NCBI RefSeq assembly: GCF_030295745.1
Contig: NZ_AP027291.1
Coordinates: forward strand, 3,968,001 to 4,032,000
DNA from: Mycolicibacterium sp. TUM20985
GTDB taxonomy: Bacteria > Actinomycetota > Actinomycetes > Mycobacteriales > Mycobacteriaceae
Length of the DNA: 64,000 nt
Direction of reading: 5' to 3'
Under the pieces are notes generated by a model. It was given only the letters and a program-made list of their open reading frames with translations, did not search any database and was not told where the DNA came from. Positions 34,315 to 43,492 of the stretch are shown in pieces. A program made the translations under genes and the position numbers. Positions within the stretch are counted from its first letter, which is position 1; the number at the start of each line of letters is the position of its first letter.

Positions 34315-35082
34315 TCAACTGCCCATCCACTGCGGCGGGCGCTTCTCGACGAAGGAGCGTGCGCCTTCGGCGGCGTCGTTCGATTCCCGAATCCCATCGA
34401 CGACGGGGCGTTGCTGCTCGAATCCCTCGGAGTCCGACCAGTTGCGCGCGGCCTTGGCGATCTTCTTGGCGCCCTGCACGGCCAGCGGGGCATTCAGTCC
34501 GATCTGCCGGGCCATCGCAAGGGCTGCTCCTGCAGCCGCATCAGGCTCGACGATCAGACTGACGAGTCCGAGCTCGGCCGCCCGGGTTGCGGTGATTGGC
34601 TCACCGGTGAGAATCATCTCCATTCCGATGTTGAACGGAATGCGTTGCGGCAGTCGCAGAATCCCGCCGGCTGCGGCCACCAGGCCGCGTTTGACCTCGG
34701 GCAGCCCGAAAGCCGCGGTACGCGCCGCCACGATCACGTCACAGGCGAGGGCGATCTCGAAGCCTCCCCCGAGCGCCTTGCCCTCGACGGCGGCGACGAT
34801 CGGCTTGTTCGGTGGGCACTCGATGATGCCGAACGCTCCCCGGGTCGGCGAGATCGGCCGCTCACGGGTGGCCGAAAACGCCTTGAGATCCATTCCAGCG
34901 CAGAAGGTTCCGCCAGAGCCGGTAAGCACGATCGCGCGGACGTCCTGGCGCTCCTCGGCCTGGTCCAGCGCCGCCGCGACGCCAAGTGCGGTAGCCAGGT
35001 CGATCGCGTTGCGCACGTGCGGCCGGTCGATGGTGATGATCGCGACGTGATCGGTAACGTCGAATCGCACGGTTTCCGTCAT
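34315..35082 (-). CDS. Enoyl-CoA hydratase/isomerase (crotonase family)
   Basis: A 255-residue crotonase-fold protein (GTFCAGMDLKAFSA, EGKALGGGFEIALACD, LPEVKRGLVAAAG). It is 69 bp downstream of the fused acyl-CoA dehydrogenase, and together they would carry out dehydrogenation and hydration of an acyl-CoA. The two proteins are probably from one operon. It resembles the crotonase at 1308-2069 in motif layout. Confidence 0.87.
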   Translation of the reverse strand: MTETVRFDVTDHVAIITIDRPHVRNAIDLATALGVAAALDQAEERQDVRAIVLTGSGGTFCAGMDLKAFSATRERPISPTRGAFGIIECPPNKPIVAAVEGKALGGGFEIALACDVIVAARTAAFGLPEVKRGLVAAAGGILRLPQRIPFNIGMEMILTGEPITATRAAELGLVSLIVEPDAAAGAALAMARQIGLNAPLAVQGAKKIAKAARNWSDSEGFEQQRPVVDGIRESNDAAEGARSFVEKRPPQWMGS

Positions 35083-35151
35083 GTGGTCCTGGTTCCTCCG
35101 AATTGTCCTGAGCCTGTTCGCCGCAGGCGGTCGACGTTTCGCAAACCGCCG

Positions 35152-37341
35152 TCAAACCGAGGCAGCGGGCACGGCAGCGGGCATGATCGCGCCGGCGGTC
35201 AGCGTGTTCCAGATGAGATCCTCGTCGCCCGAGGCGGCACGGTCACCGAGCAACGCCGACCACTCCCTGGCAGGCAGGTCGGTGTCGCGCCAGGCCCACA
35301 ATCGCAGCGTGAGTGGGTGCAGCCCGTACTCGGCGGTGATTCCGATGGCTCCGTGCAGCTGGTGAGCGATCCGCGCCGTCTCGTCGGCCGCCGCCGAGCC
35401 GGCTATGCGAGCGACCGCGGCAGCCGCCAATCGTTCATCGGCGCTGACACCATCAGTTCGGCGGTACACCGTTGCTGCGCGGTCGAAAGCGGTTCGCGCC
35501 AGCAGGACGTGCGTCTTCATCGTCGCCAGATGAGCTGCGACGGCGGGAATCTTGAGCAGGGGTGCACCGAACTGTTCGCGAGTCTGGACGTAGCGCCGAG
35601 TCAACTGATACGCACCCTCCAATGCGCCGCACAGTGCCGCCGACCACAGCAGTGCCTGACGGGCACGCACCTGCACGGGATTGACGCGCCCACACAGTGT
35701 CAGCGCACCCGGGTCAGACACCGTGACACGGTCGCGTGGCTCGCCTGCGATGTTCTGACCCGACTCGACGACGGCATCGGCGCGCTCGACGACGAGGACA
35801 TCGCCGTCGTCGTCGATGAAAAGTATCCGAGGAACCACCACGGCATAGGGCACAGCCGACACGACGAGGACACCCGCGTCCGCGGATCGTTGCGACCCGA
35901 ACGCGACAGTTGCACAATCGGACTCGTAAGCGGTCGACCCGACCTGATTGCACCCGGCCAGCACCGCCTGCGCGACGGACGCTTCGATCAGCGGACTGCT
36001 GACGCCGAGTCGCCCGAACTCACACACCAGGGTCAGCAGGTCGTCGAAACTGCCTCCTGAACCGCCAAGTTCCTCATCCACCCCGACGCCGACCAGACCC
36101 AGTTCTTGAATCTGGAGCCAACGCTCGGCTTCGGGCAATTCAGCCAGGGACTGCGCGAGGTCGACGAGTTCGTTGGCGTGCTGCGGCACAGCGGTTCCCG
36201 CAATGACCGATCCAGGCCGGTTGACCCCGGCGTCTCGGGCGGCTTCCTGGCGCACGATGATGGACAGCAAGACGTCCGCCGCACCGCCGCGGAGACTGAA
36301 TCCCGGTGACGCGAGCAACGCCTGACCGAACGCCGATTCCGGTCCGCCGGGGCCAAGGACTCGGCGGCCGTACTCCACGACGTCGCGCTCGAATGCGTTT
36401 CCGAGGTACTTCAGCGTTGCGGCCCCCTGTACCGGTGCCACTCCGCGATCCAGCTGGGCGGCGACCTCGAAGGCCATCGAGCGTAACGCAGCCAGTCGAG
36501 CGACGAACTGTCCCAACTCCTCTTGGCCGTGGCGTTCTCGCACGACATCGCTGTTGGCGAGGATCTCGATGAACAGGGGGTACGTCGACAACACGCGTTC
36601 CGGTCCCCCGCGCTCGAACGACAATTGTTCGATGACTTGCCGCCAGCCATTGCCCTCCTCGCCGAGCAGGCGTCCATGCGGCACGAACACGTCGTCGAGG
36701 ACCAGTTCGTTGAAGTGATGCTCGCCGGCCATGTCCACGATGGGGCTGACGAGGACACCGTCGGAGTTCATGTCCATGATGAATTCACTGAGCCCGTGAT
36801 GTTTGCGCTCACCAGGCGACGTCCGGGCGAGCACGTAGGCATGGGTTGCGAAGTGCGCGCCGGTGGTCCAGACCTTGTGGCCGCGCAATAGCCATCCTCC
36901 GTCGACCGCCGTGGCTACGGTCTTGACCGCGGCGAGGTCGGAACCGGCTTCGGGCTCGCTCATCCCAAGACAGAAGAAGCTCTCGGCGTTGACGATTCCG
37001 GGGAGGATCTCACGCCGCAGTTCGGGCGTACCGCATCGCAGTATCGCCGGACCTATCTGGCGATCGGCGATCCAATGAGCTGCGACGGGCGCGCCCGCCC
37101 GCAGGAGCTCTTCCGTCACCGCAAGTCGATCGATGTTGGAGAACTCACCGCCGCCGTACTCCTGGGGCCAGGTCATTCCGATCAGTCCCCGCGCTGCGAG
37201 TTCCCTGCTGAACTCGACGTCGGGTGAGCGCAGCCACGAATCGCTGCGCGGTTCAAATCGCCCCGCCGCGCGCCACTGACTGGTCACGTCACGGACACTG
37301 CTCCGTAGTTCCTGCGCCGAGGCGCGCGCCGAATGGTTCAT
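35152..37341 (-). CDS. Fused two-module acyl-CoA dehydrogenase (FadE34-like)
   Basis: A 729-residue protein with two acyl-CoA dehydrogenase modules in tandem. Module 1 (~1-380) carries CLGMSEPEAGSDLA and VWTTGAH; module 2 (~395-729) has a reduced N-terminal region and HGAIGITAEYGLHPLTLRLW. Mycobacterial FadE34/ChsE3 has the same fused design and acts on steroid side-chain CoA esters, so a bulky substrate is plausible. ATG at 37341; a promoter-like TTGCGC-N18-TATAAT lies ~95 bp upstream. Confidence 0.85.
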   Translation of the reverse strand: MNHSARASAQELRSSVRDVTSQWRAAGRFEPRSDSWLRSPDVEFSRELAARGLIGMTWPQEYGGGEFSNIDRLAVTEELLRAGAPVAAHWIADRQIGPAILRCGTPELRREILPGIVNAESFFCLGMSEPEAGSDLAAVKTVATAVDGGWLLRGHKVWTTGAHFATHAYVLARTSPGERKHHGLSEFIMDMNSDGVLVSPIVDMAGEHHFNELVLDDVFVPHGRLLGEEGNGWRQVIEQLSFERGGPERVLSTYPLFIEILANSDVVRERHGQEELGQFVARLAALRSMAFEVAAQLDRGVAPVQGAATLKYLGNAFERDVVEYGRRVLGPGGPESAFGQALLASPGFSLRGGAADVLLSIIVRQEAARDAGVNRPGSVIAGTAVPQHANELVDLAQSLAELPEAERWLQIQELGLVGVGVDEELGGSGGSFDDLLTLVCEFGRLGVSSPLIEASVAQAVLAGCNQVGSTAYESDCATVAFGSQRSADAGVLVVSAVPYAVVVPRILFIDDDGDVLVVERADAVVESGQNIAGEPRDRVTVSDPGALTLCGRVNPVQVRARQALLWSAALCGALEGAYQLTRRYVQTREQFGAPLLKIPAVAAHLATMKTHVLLARTAFDRAATVYRRTDGVSADERLAAAAVARIAGSAAADETARIAHQLHGAIGITAEYGLHPLTLRLWAWRDTDLPAREWSALLGDRAASGDEDLIWNTLTAGAIMPAAVPAASV

Positions 37342-37366
37342 GGACAACCCCCACGCCTGGTACGAA

Positions 37367-37678
37367 TTACTTGCTGACACGCGCACGCCACCTCGGCGCG
37401 CACCGGATGCTACTTTTGAACCTTACCGTCTCATTATAGGTGCGGGCCGCACAGCGGCGCAACCGTCTGTCCGGCCACGACGGCGCGAACGACCGTTCAT
37501 GCCCTTGGTCGACACCCGGACCCACCGCACGACGTCGGCGCCCACAGCCGTCAGCTTTGAACTGCCACGCGTCAAGTCCGGCGGGCGGCACCGCGAATGC
37601 CTCCGTCGCCGGGTCAACGTCGAATGGATTGTCCCCGCCGAGGACGCGTGCACCGGTAAGCGTTGGTGATTGAGTCAT
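37367..37678 (-). CDS. Small unrecognised open frame with ribosome site
   Basis: A 103-codon frame begins with ATG at 37678 behind GAAGAAGGA and starts MTQSPTLTGARVLGGDNPFD, after which the sequence becomes arginine-rich and unlike normal coding. It could be the intact start of a gene later frameshifted, or spurious; it overlaps the promoter proposed for the fused dehydrogenase. No function is inferred. Confidence 0.3.
   Translation of the reverse strand: MTQSPTLTGARVLGGDNPFDVDPATEAFAVPPAGLDAWQFKADGCGRRRRAVGPGVDQGHERSFAPSWPDRRLRRCAARTYNETVRFKSSIRCAPRWRARVSK
37433..37462 (-). promoter_or_regulatory. Probable promoter for fused acyl-CoA dehydrogenase
   Basis: TTGCGC (37462-37457) and TATAAT (37438-37433), 18 bp apart on the minus strand, the canonical sigma-70-like layout, ~90 bp upstream of the ATG at 37341. 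Confidence 0.5.
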
Positions 37679-37799
37679 CTCAGTCCTTCTTCCCACTGGC
37701 CCGGCCTGGTGCCGCTGTGTTCGTCGGCATGTGGCGACATCGGTGTGACGCCGATCATGGCGACACTGGCTCCATAATGTATCACTGAGACGAGTCGTG

Positions 37800-38741
37800 T
37801 CAATAATGTTTCAATAGCCCGGGAACGACGAACGAACCTAGATATGACCGCAGTTCGTCCACGGTATCGAAGAACTCCCGGCGCTCGAGGCAACTGAACT
37901 GGATGAACAACAACCACCGCATGATCGACCGATCGTCGATGTCGTCACGGAGCTCGTCACGGTCCCGGCAGTGCTGCAGCACGAGCCCCCAGTATTCGAG
38001 CTCGACGGACAGGATGTCGGTTTCCTTGATCAGCAGATCAGCGGTGATCTTGGGGATCTCCTCGATGAGGAGGCGAATGAAGTGGTCGTTCACGGCGGTG
38101 GCGTGACCGAGCATCAAGGCGTCGGTGAGCAGATCTGCGGCCGGACCCACGATGGGTCGCTGGGCCAACCGTCGCGCGTGGGTCGATCGGGTTTCAGTGA
38201 CGACCGCCTGCAACAGCAGTGCGCGTCGACTCGAGAAGTGGCGATAGATGTTTGGTCGTGCAATTCCTGCGTGGTCGGCAATGTCCGACATCCGGGTCTG
38301 TCGAACACCTGACATGCGGAAACATTCGATCGCCGAGGCGACGATGCGCTCGCGGCCTGCGAGCGTGCCCGCCGGTGGTGGTTCTGAATCGGCATCGGCG
38401 GCAGCGTCTTCGGCGCGGCGAACCGGGACTTCACTTCCGAAGCTGGCCGTTAACTGCTGCTGTAGAGCACCGGGGATGTCGGCGCCGGCGGATAGCAAGG
38501 CGACGAGTTCCCGGGCCACTTCTTCGGCCCGGCAGTCCGCGACAGGTGCCCCGGCGGCACGCACCATCTGCATCACCGCTTCGGAGCTGAGTTCACTCTC
38601 GGACCGCTCAACCGCTCGCGCGGCGACGTCCTGCGTCAGAAGCCGGAACGAAGCAAGGGTCCTGGCCCGTGGGCCTGCCGGCGACATCCATGATTCGCGC
38701 AGTTCCCAACGCCCGCCGGGTCGCTTGATGACGAACGCCAC
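37800..38741 (-). CDS. TetR family regulator with ~125-residue N-terminal extension
   Basis: A 313-residue protein. The TetR HTH lies at ~150-171 (MSDIADHAGIARPNIYRHFS), preceded by a long N-terminal region beginning MAFVIKRPGGRWELRESW with an arginine-rich, sheet-like start and helices. TetR proteins are usually ~200 residues, so this extension is an additional domain of unknown role. It ends next to the fused dehydrogenase operon and may regulate it. Confidence 0.8.
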   Translation of the reverse strand: MAFVIKRPGGRWELRESWMSPAGPRARTLASFRLLTQDVAARAVERSESELSSEAVMQMVRAAGAPVADCRAEEVARELVALLSAGADIPGALQQQLTASFGSEVPVRRAEDAAADADSEPPPAGTLAGRERIVASAIECFRMSGVRQTRMSDIADHAGIARPNIYRHFSSRRALLLQAVVTETRSTHARRLAQRPIVGPAADLLTDALMLGHATAVNDHFIRLLIEEIPKITADLLIKETDILSVELEYWGLVLQHCRDRDELRDDIDDRSIMRWLLFIQFSCLERREFFDTVDELRSYLGSFVVPGLLKHY

Positions 38742-38893
38742 GTCTGCTCCCTTCCGCAGCCCACTCGCACCGCACGATAGTGGTCAATCGCGACACTATC
38801 AGTATGGCCCGAGGCCTCACCGAAAGAGTGCCTGCACGTCAGGAGTGCTCGTTGCGGCAGCGACACGGGATACACGGCCAGTCCAGCGACCTA

Positions 38894-40041
38894 GTGGTGT
38901 GTCCTGCGATTAACTGATGGTTAATTGGTTATGATTTTCTCCATGAGACGACCCGTGCCTGCGTTGGAAGTGTCGGATGGCCAACGGGAGGTGCTGGAGT
39001 CGTTGGCTCGGTCGCAGTCGGGTGCGCATCGGGAGGTGGTGCGAGCCAAGGCCCTGTTGATGGCCGCTGACGGTATGGCCAACACGGCGATCGCTGCCTC
39101 ATTGTCGGTGTCGCCGGCATCGGTGAAGAGTTGGCGTGAGCAGTTCGCCGTGCAGGGTTTGGTGAAGTTCGCTCAGGTGCGTAAGGGGCGTGGCCCCAAA
39201 CCGTCGATCCCGCAATCGAAGATCGAGGAGATCGTCGATCTGACCTTGAACTACCGACCGGCGGGTGAGACCCATTGGAGCTGTCGAACGATGGCGGCAG
39301 CGACCGGGGTGTCGAAGTCGACGGTGCAGCTGGTGTGGCACGCGCGCGGGCTCAAGCCGCATCGGGTCGAGACGTTCAAGCTGTCCAACGATCCGCGCTT
39401 CGAGGAGAAACTGGTCGATGTCGTCGGGCTGTACATGAACCCGCCGGAGAAGGCGATCGTGTTGTGCGCCGACGAGAAGTCCTCGGTGCAGGCATTGGAC
39501 CGCACTCAGGCGTCGCTGCCGATGGTCAAGGGGCGCGGTGAGACGATGACCCACGACTACAAGCGTCACGGCACCACAACCTTGTTCGCGGCACTGGACG
39601 TGTTGACCGGCAAGGTGATCGGGCAATGCCTGCCGCGGCACCGCCACCAGGAGTGGTTGACGTTCCTCAAGACCATCGACCGCGAGGTGCCCCAGGACCT
39701 GGCGGTCCACTTGATCGTGGACAACTACGCCACCCACAAACATCAAGACGTCATCAAGTGGCTGGACAACCATCCTCGGTTCCACCTGCATTTCACCCCG
39801 ACGTCCTCATCGTGGTTGAACCTGGTGGAACGCTGGTTTCGTGAACTGACCGACAAAGCGTTGCGGCGCGGGGTATTCCATTCCGTCCCTGACCTCGTTG
39901 CCTCGATCCAGGAATACCTCGACTCACACAATGACGCCCCCCGACCCTACGTGTGGACAGCGACCGCAGAATCCATCCTCGCCAAGGTCGCCCGCGGGCG
40001 CATCGCCCTCGAAAAGGTCAGCTAAATCCAGGACACACCAC
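38894..40041 (+). mobile_element. IS630-family insertion sequence, copy 2
   Basis: 1,148 bp, flanked by TA on both sides (38892-38893 and 40042-40043), with GTGGTGTGTCCTG inverted ends. Same length and transposase as copy 1 but in opposite orientation, 7 kb away. The pair could act as a composite transposon or as recombination sites for inversion of the intervening 7 kb. Confidence 0.9.
38925..40025 (+). CDS. IS630-family transposase (copy 2)
   Basis: A 366-residue DDE transposase identical in sequence to that of copy 1, including both HTH segments and the catalytic LCADEKSS, LIVDNYATHK and WLNLVERWF. Intact and presumably active. Confidence 0.93.
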   Translation: MVMIFSMRRPVPALEVSDGQREVLESLARSQSGAHREVVRAKALLMAADGMANTAIAASLSVSPASVKSWREQFAVQGLVKFAQVRKGRGPKPSIPQSKIEEIVDLTLNYRPAGETHWSCRTMAAATGVSKSTVQLVWHARGLKPHRVETFKLSNDPRFEEKLVDVVGLYMNPPEKAIVLCADEKSSVQALDRTQASLPMVKGRGETMTHDYKRHGTTTLFAALDVLTGKVIGQCLPRHRHQEWLTFLKTIDREVPQDLAVHLIVDNYATHKHQDVIKWLDNHPRFHLHFTPTSSSWLNLVERWFRELTDKALRRGVFHSVPDLVASIQEYLDSHNDAPRPYVWTATAESILAKVARGRIALEKVS

Positions 40042-40209
40042 TAGAAAGATTGTTAGACCATCCGGCGCCGTGGCCACCAGCCTCGCCCAACCGTGCGGGG
40101 ACGAGGCTGCGCAAGCCCACTTGGCACCGGCCCCAGTCGGTGAACGAATGATTCGTCAGATGCCAAAATATTGCTTTGCGCGCGGCATTTACGCACTTCT
40201 TATTGTGAG

Positions 40210-40219
40210 AACGATCGTT
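40210..40219. promoter_or_regulatory. AACGATCGTT palindrome upstream of acyl-CoA dehydrogenase pair
   Basis: A perfect 10-bp palindrome ending next to a -10-like TATAGT (40220-40225) and 97 bp before the ATG at 40316. A repressor bound here would block the promoter. Same motif as at 32610 and 44426. Confidence 0.5.
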
Positions 40220-40315
40220 TATAGTCTTCGAGTGGAGGTGGCGCGTGATCCCCCTCGGCGCGCGGGTACGTGGGCTACGAATTGCCAAGCATGAACGACG
40301 AGAAGGACAACCCCG

Positions 40316-41479
40316 ATGAACTTCGAACTGAGCGAAGATCAGCGAGTACTGCAGAAGCGGGCTGAAGAGCTCGGCGATTCCTTCCGTGACGAGGTGCGCG
40401 CCTGGGATGAGTCCGACGAGGCTCCGTACAACCAGATCTTCGAACGGGTGCGTGAGGCCGATCTGCTTGGTGTCGCCATGCCACGGGAGTACGGCGGGCA
40501 CGGCGGCGGCGCGATGGAGTACCTGATCGTCGTGGAGGCGTTGTTCCGCCACGCCCAGTCCTGGCTTCCCCCCGAGCCGGTCTTCTGCACCAGTGGTCCG
40601 GGGCCCTCGATGTTCCTGCTCGGGAACGACACGGTCAAGGAGAAGTACCTGCACGACATCGTGGCGGGACGACGCGGCTGCAACATCGCGCTCACCGAAC
40701 CCGACGCGGGCTCTGCGCTGACCCACTTGACCACGACGGCGGTCCGAGACGGAGAGCACCTCATCCTCAACGGCGCCAAGAGTTACGTCACAGGTTCGAA
40801 CGTCAACGACCTCAACGCGACGTTCGTGCGCTTCGACGCCATCCCGGGTGCCAAGGGGATCGGTGCGGTCGTGGTCGACCGGTCACTGCCGGGGGTCACG
40901 ATCGAACGCGGCCCGACGTTCATCGGCGATCGCGGAATCGCGCACGGCAACATGATCTTGCAGGACGTCCGTGTTCCGGCCGAAGACATCATCGTCGGCC
41001 CCGGCCAGTTCAAGCAGTTGATGACGGCCTTCAATCTCGAACGCCTGCACAACTGCGGGTTTTGGTTGGGTCTCTCGCAGGCAGCCTTCGACGAAGCAGC
41101 GGCATACACGCAGAAACGCGAGGCGTTCGGCAAGCCAATTCTCGACTTCCAGGCCGTGTACCACTCGCTGGCCGACATGTGGGTACAGATCGAGGCACTG
41201 CGCCTACTGTCCTACCGCGCCGCATCCTGCGCGATCGACGGTCGGTTCCCCCCGCTGGCCGAGGTCACACAGGCAAAACTATTCGGCGCCACCACGGGAC
41301 CCCAGATCACGCTCAAAGCGCTGGAACTGCATGGCGGTTACGGCGTCACCACCGACTATCCCATCCAGCGCATCCACCGGGACTGTGTCACGAACGTCGT
41401 GGCCGGCGGCGCCCCGGCGGTTCTTCGCAACGGCATCGCCGCGGGGCTCTTCCCCGGACATCGTTTTCCGCAGACCTGA
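40316..41479 (+). CDS. Acyl-CoA dehydrogenase, subunit lacking the catalytic Glu
   Basis: A 387-residue acyl-CoA dehydrogenase (NIALTEPDAGSALTH, HGGYGVTTDYPIQRIHRD). In place of the C-terminal GTSEI motif it has GGAPAVLRN, so the usual catalytic glutamate is absent. In mycobacterial alpha2-beta2 enzymes one subunit lacks this residue and pairs with an active one; the next gene keeps a Glu (GANEVMRD), which suggests the same here. AAGGA precedes the ATG; the partner starts 29 bp after its stop. Confidence 0.87.
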   Translation: MNFELSEDQRVLQKRAEELGDSFRDEVRAWDESDEAPYNQIFERVREADLLGVAMPREYGGHGGGAMEYLIVVEALFRHAQSWLPPEPVFCTSGPGPSMFLLGNDTVKEKYLHDIVAGRRGCNIALTEPDAGSALTHLTTTAVRDGEHLILNGAKSYVTGSNVNDLNATFVRFDAIPGAKGIGAVVVDRSLPGVTIERGPTFIGDRGIAHGNMILQDVRVPAEDIIVGPGQFKQLMTAFNLERLHNCGFWLGLSQAAFDEAAAYTQKREAFGKPILDFQAVYHSLADMWVQIEALRLLSYRAASCAIDGRFPPLAEVTQAKLFGATTGPQITLKALELHGGYGVTTDYPIQRIHRDCVTNVVAGGAPAVLRNGIAAGLFPGHRFPQT

Positions 41480-41508
41480 GACCGTCCCACCACATCTGAA
41501 AGAGATCA

Positions 41509-42654
41509 ATGAGACTCACCGACGAGCAGCTCGCCTTCCGCACCGCAGTCCGCGACTTCGGCAGTCGCGAATGCGGTACCCGCGAGCAGCGACATTCGTG
41601 GATCGATCCGGACGAAGAGGACCACTCCAGCGCCCTGTATTCCAAGTTGGCTCAACTGGGTTGGCTGGGTGTGGCGATTCCCGAGGAGTACGGCGGTTCG
41701 GACGGCACCTACGTCGAGCAGACCTTGCTGTTCGAGGAGCTCAATCGCGCCATGGTCCCGGTGAAGGCCATCGGCGCCACCACCACCGTGGCGGGCTGCT
41801 ACAAGCGCTTCGGATCGGAGGCTCAGAAGAAGGACGCGCTGGCTGCGGTGGCCGCCGGTGAGGTGATGGCGATCTCCATCTCCGAACCCGGTGCGGGATC
41901 GGATGTCTCGGCAATCTCCTGCGCAGCCAAGAAGGTCAGTGGTGGGTATGTCTTGAACGGCCAGAAGACCTGGTGCTCGTTCGCCCACATCGCCGAACGC
42001 ATCCTGCTCGTCGCGCGCACCAGTCACGATGAGAAGCCGCATCAAGGCTTGACCATCTTCGAGGTGCCCGGCGACGCGGCGGGCCTCGAGACCCGCCGCA
42101 TCTCCACGATGGGCGGCCGCGAGGTCAACGACGTCTTCTACACCGACTGTTATGTGCCGGAGGAGAACGTCGTCGGCGCCGTCGGACGCGGCTTCCCTCA
42201 GATCATGGCGGGACTGGACGGGGAACGGCTACTCGCCGCAGCCGTGGGTCTGGGAGTCGCTCAGCGGGCACTCGACGACCTGCTCGCCTACGTCAAGCAA
42301 CGCAAGCAGTTCGGTCATGCCATCGGGTCGTTTCAAGCTCTACGCCACCGAATCGCCGACCTGGCAACCGAACTCGAGTGCGCCCGCCTGATCACCTACG
42401 AAGTCGCCGAGCGCCTGCAGGATCCGGCCGGCGATCGCGTCGAGACAACCCGGATGACGTCGATGGCGAAGATCAAGACGACCGAGACCGCCAAGGCCGT
42501 GGCGCTCGAGGGCATGCAAATGATGGGCGGCTACGGCTACGCAACCGAGTACGACATGGAGAGCCACGTCCGCTACGCCCTGCTGCTTCCCATCTATGCC
42601 GGAGCGAACGAGGTCATGCGCGACATCATCAGCGGATCACTCGGGCTGCGGTGA
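41509..42654 (+). CDS. Acyl-CoA dehydrogenase, putative catalytic partner subunit
   Basis: A 381-residue acyl-CoA dehydrogenase with SISEPGAGSDVSA, GGYGYATEYDMESHVR and GANEVMRDII containing the Glu expected at the catalytic-base position. Organised directly after a catalytically degenerate paralogue, it likely forms a heterotetramer with it. Its 3' end overlaps the convergent hydrolase gene by 18 bp. Confidence 0.87.
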   Translation: MRLTDEQLAFRTAVRDFGSRECGTREQRHSWIDPDEEDHSSALYSKLAQLGWLGVAIPEEYGGSDGTYVEQTLLFEELNRAMVPVKAIGATTTVAGCYKRFGSEAQKKDALAAVAAGEVMAISISEPGAGSDVSAISCAAKKVSGGYVLNGQKTWCSFAHIAERILLVARTSHDEKPHQGLTIFEVPGDAAGLETRRISTMGGREVNDVFYTDCYVPEENVVGAVGRGFPQIMAGLDGERLLAAAVGLGVAQRALDDLLAYVKQRKQFGHAIGSFQALRHRIADLATELECARLITYEVAERLQDPAGDRVETTRMTSMAKIKTTETAKAVALEGMQMMGGYGYATEYDMESHVRYALLLPIYAGANEVMRDIISGSLGLR

Positions 42655-43492
42655 ACTGCCCGGCACGAGGTCCCCGGAGCCGACGGCGGCCAGCAGAGCG
42701 TCGGTGAACGGTCCGGCATTCTCGAACATCGGAAAGTGTCCGCTGTCGGGAATCCTCACCTGGCTCGCGACGGGTACGTGGTCCATCAACCACGACGCCG
42801 CGCGGGTGGAGAGGATGGGATCTGACTCACCGAGGATCTGCACCAGCGGCACCCCCAGTTCGACAGCGTCGTCGACCTGGTTGGTGTTCAGCACCGTCGC
42901 CAAACAGCCACGACCGGCCCAAGAGGGCACCCGCATCGTCAGGCCGAGAAGCCACCGAATGGTGGCCTCCGAGGTACCCTTTCGCATCGTCGAGCGGATC
43001 TGCTGTTCGCGTGACGCAACGCGATCCGTCAGCTCTACTGCCAGGACGGCGTCTTGGACGTCGGCGGCGGCGGCCCCGAAGGGCAACCCGGGCTGGCGGG
43101 ATGCGGCGACCCCGTTCGAGCAGACCAACACCAGTCTTGCGAACAGGTCGGGCCTGGCGATGGCCGAGCGGAAGGCGGTCAACCCACCCAGTGACCACCC
43201 CACCAGGGTGACGTGCTCCAGCTCAAGGCCCTCGATGACGCCGATGACGTCGGACGCCAGCCGCTGCACGTCGTATCCGTCGAACGGTTTCGACGAAAGG
43301 CCATGTCCCCGAAGGTCGATGGCGATGGCCCGACGTCCGCTCGTCACAAACTCGTAAACCTGGCGATCCCACACCTCGTGCCCCAGCGCCCAGCCGTGCA
43401 GAAGAACGACGGGGTCACCCGAACCCAGATCCTGGGCATGAATCGAAACCCCGGGCTCGACCTCGATCAGGTGCTCGGTCATGACGTCGTGG
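42637..43492 (-). CDS. Alpha/beta hydrolase
   Basis: A 284-residue alpha/beta hydrolase with oxyanion motif LHGWALG, nucleophile elbow VGWSLGG (Ser), an acid-bearing ILGESDPI and catalytic His in DSGHFPMFE. It overlaps the upstream crotonase gene by 14 bp. It might cleave a ring-fission product, ester or CoA thioester in the same pathway. ATG at 43492. Confidence 0.87.

Larger units (their letters stand above)
37342..37799. other. Intergenic region between fused dehydrogenase and TetR genes
   Basis: About 460 bp holding the promoter-like boxes at 37433-37462, the doubtful small frame and, near 37776-37803, a minus-strand TTGACA-N16-TACATT that overlaps a CACGACTCGTC dyad. This could be a TetR-controlled promoter for transcription towards 37678. 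Nothing else was recognised. Confidence 0.4.

Noticed and set aside
34411..36060. 549-codon plus-strand frame across the crotonase and fused dehydrogenase genes
   Set aside because: Antisense to two genes with clear motifs; composition is typical of an antisense shadow.
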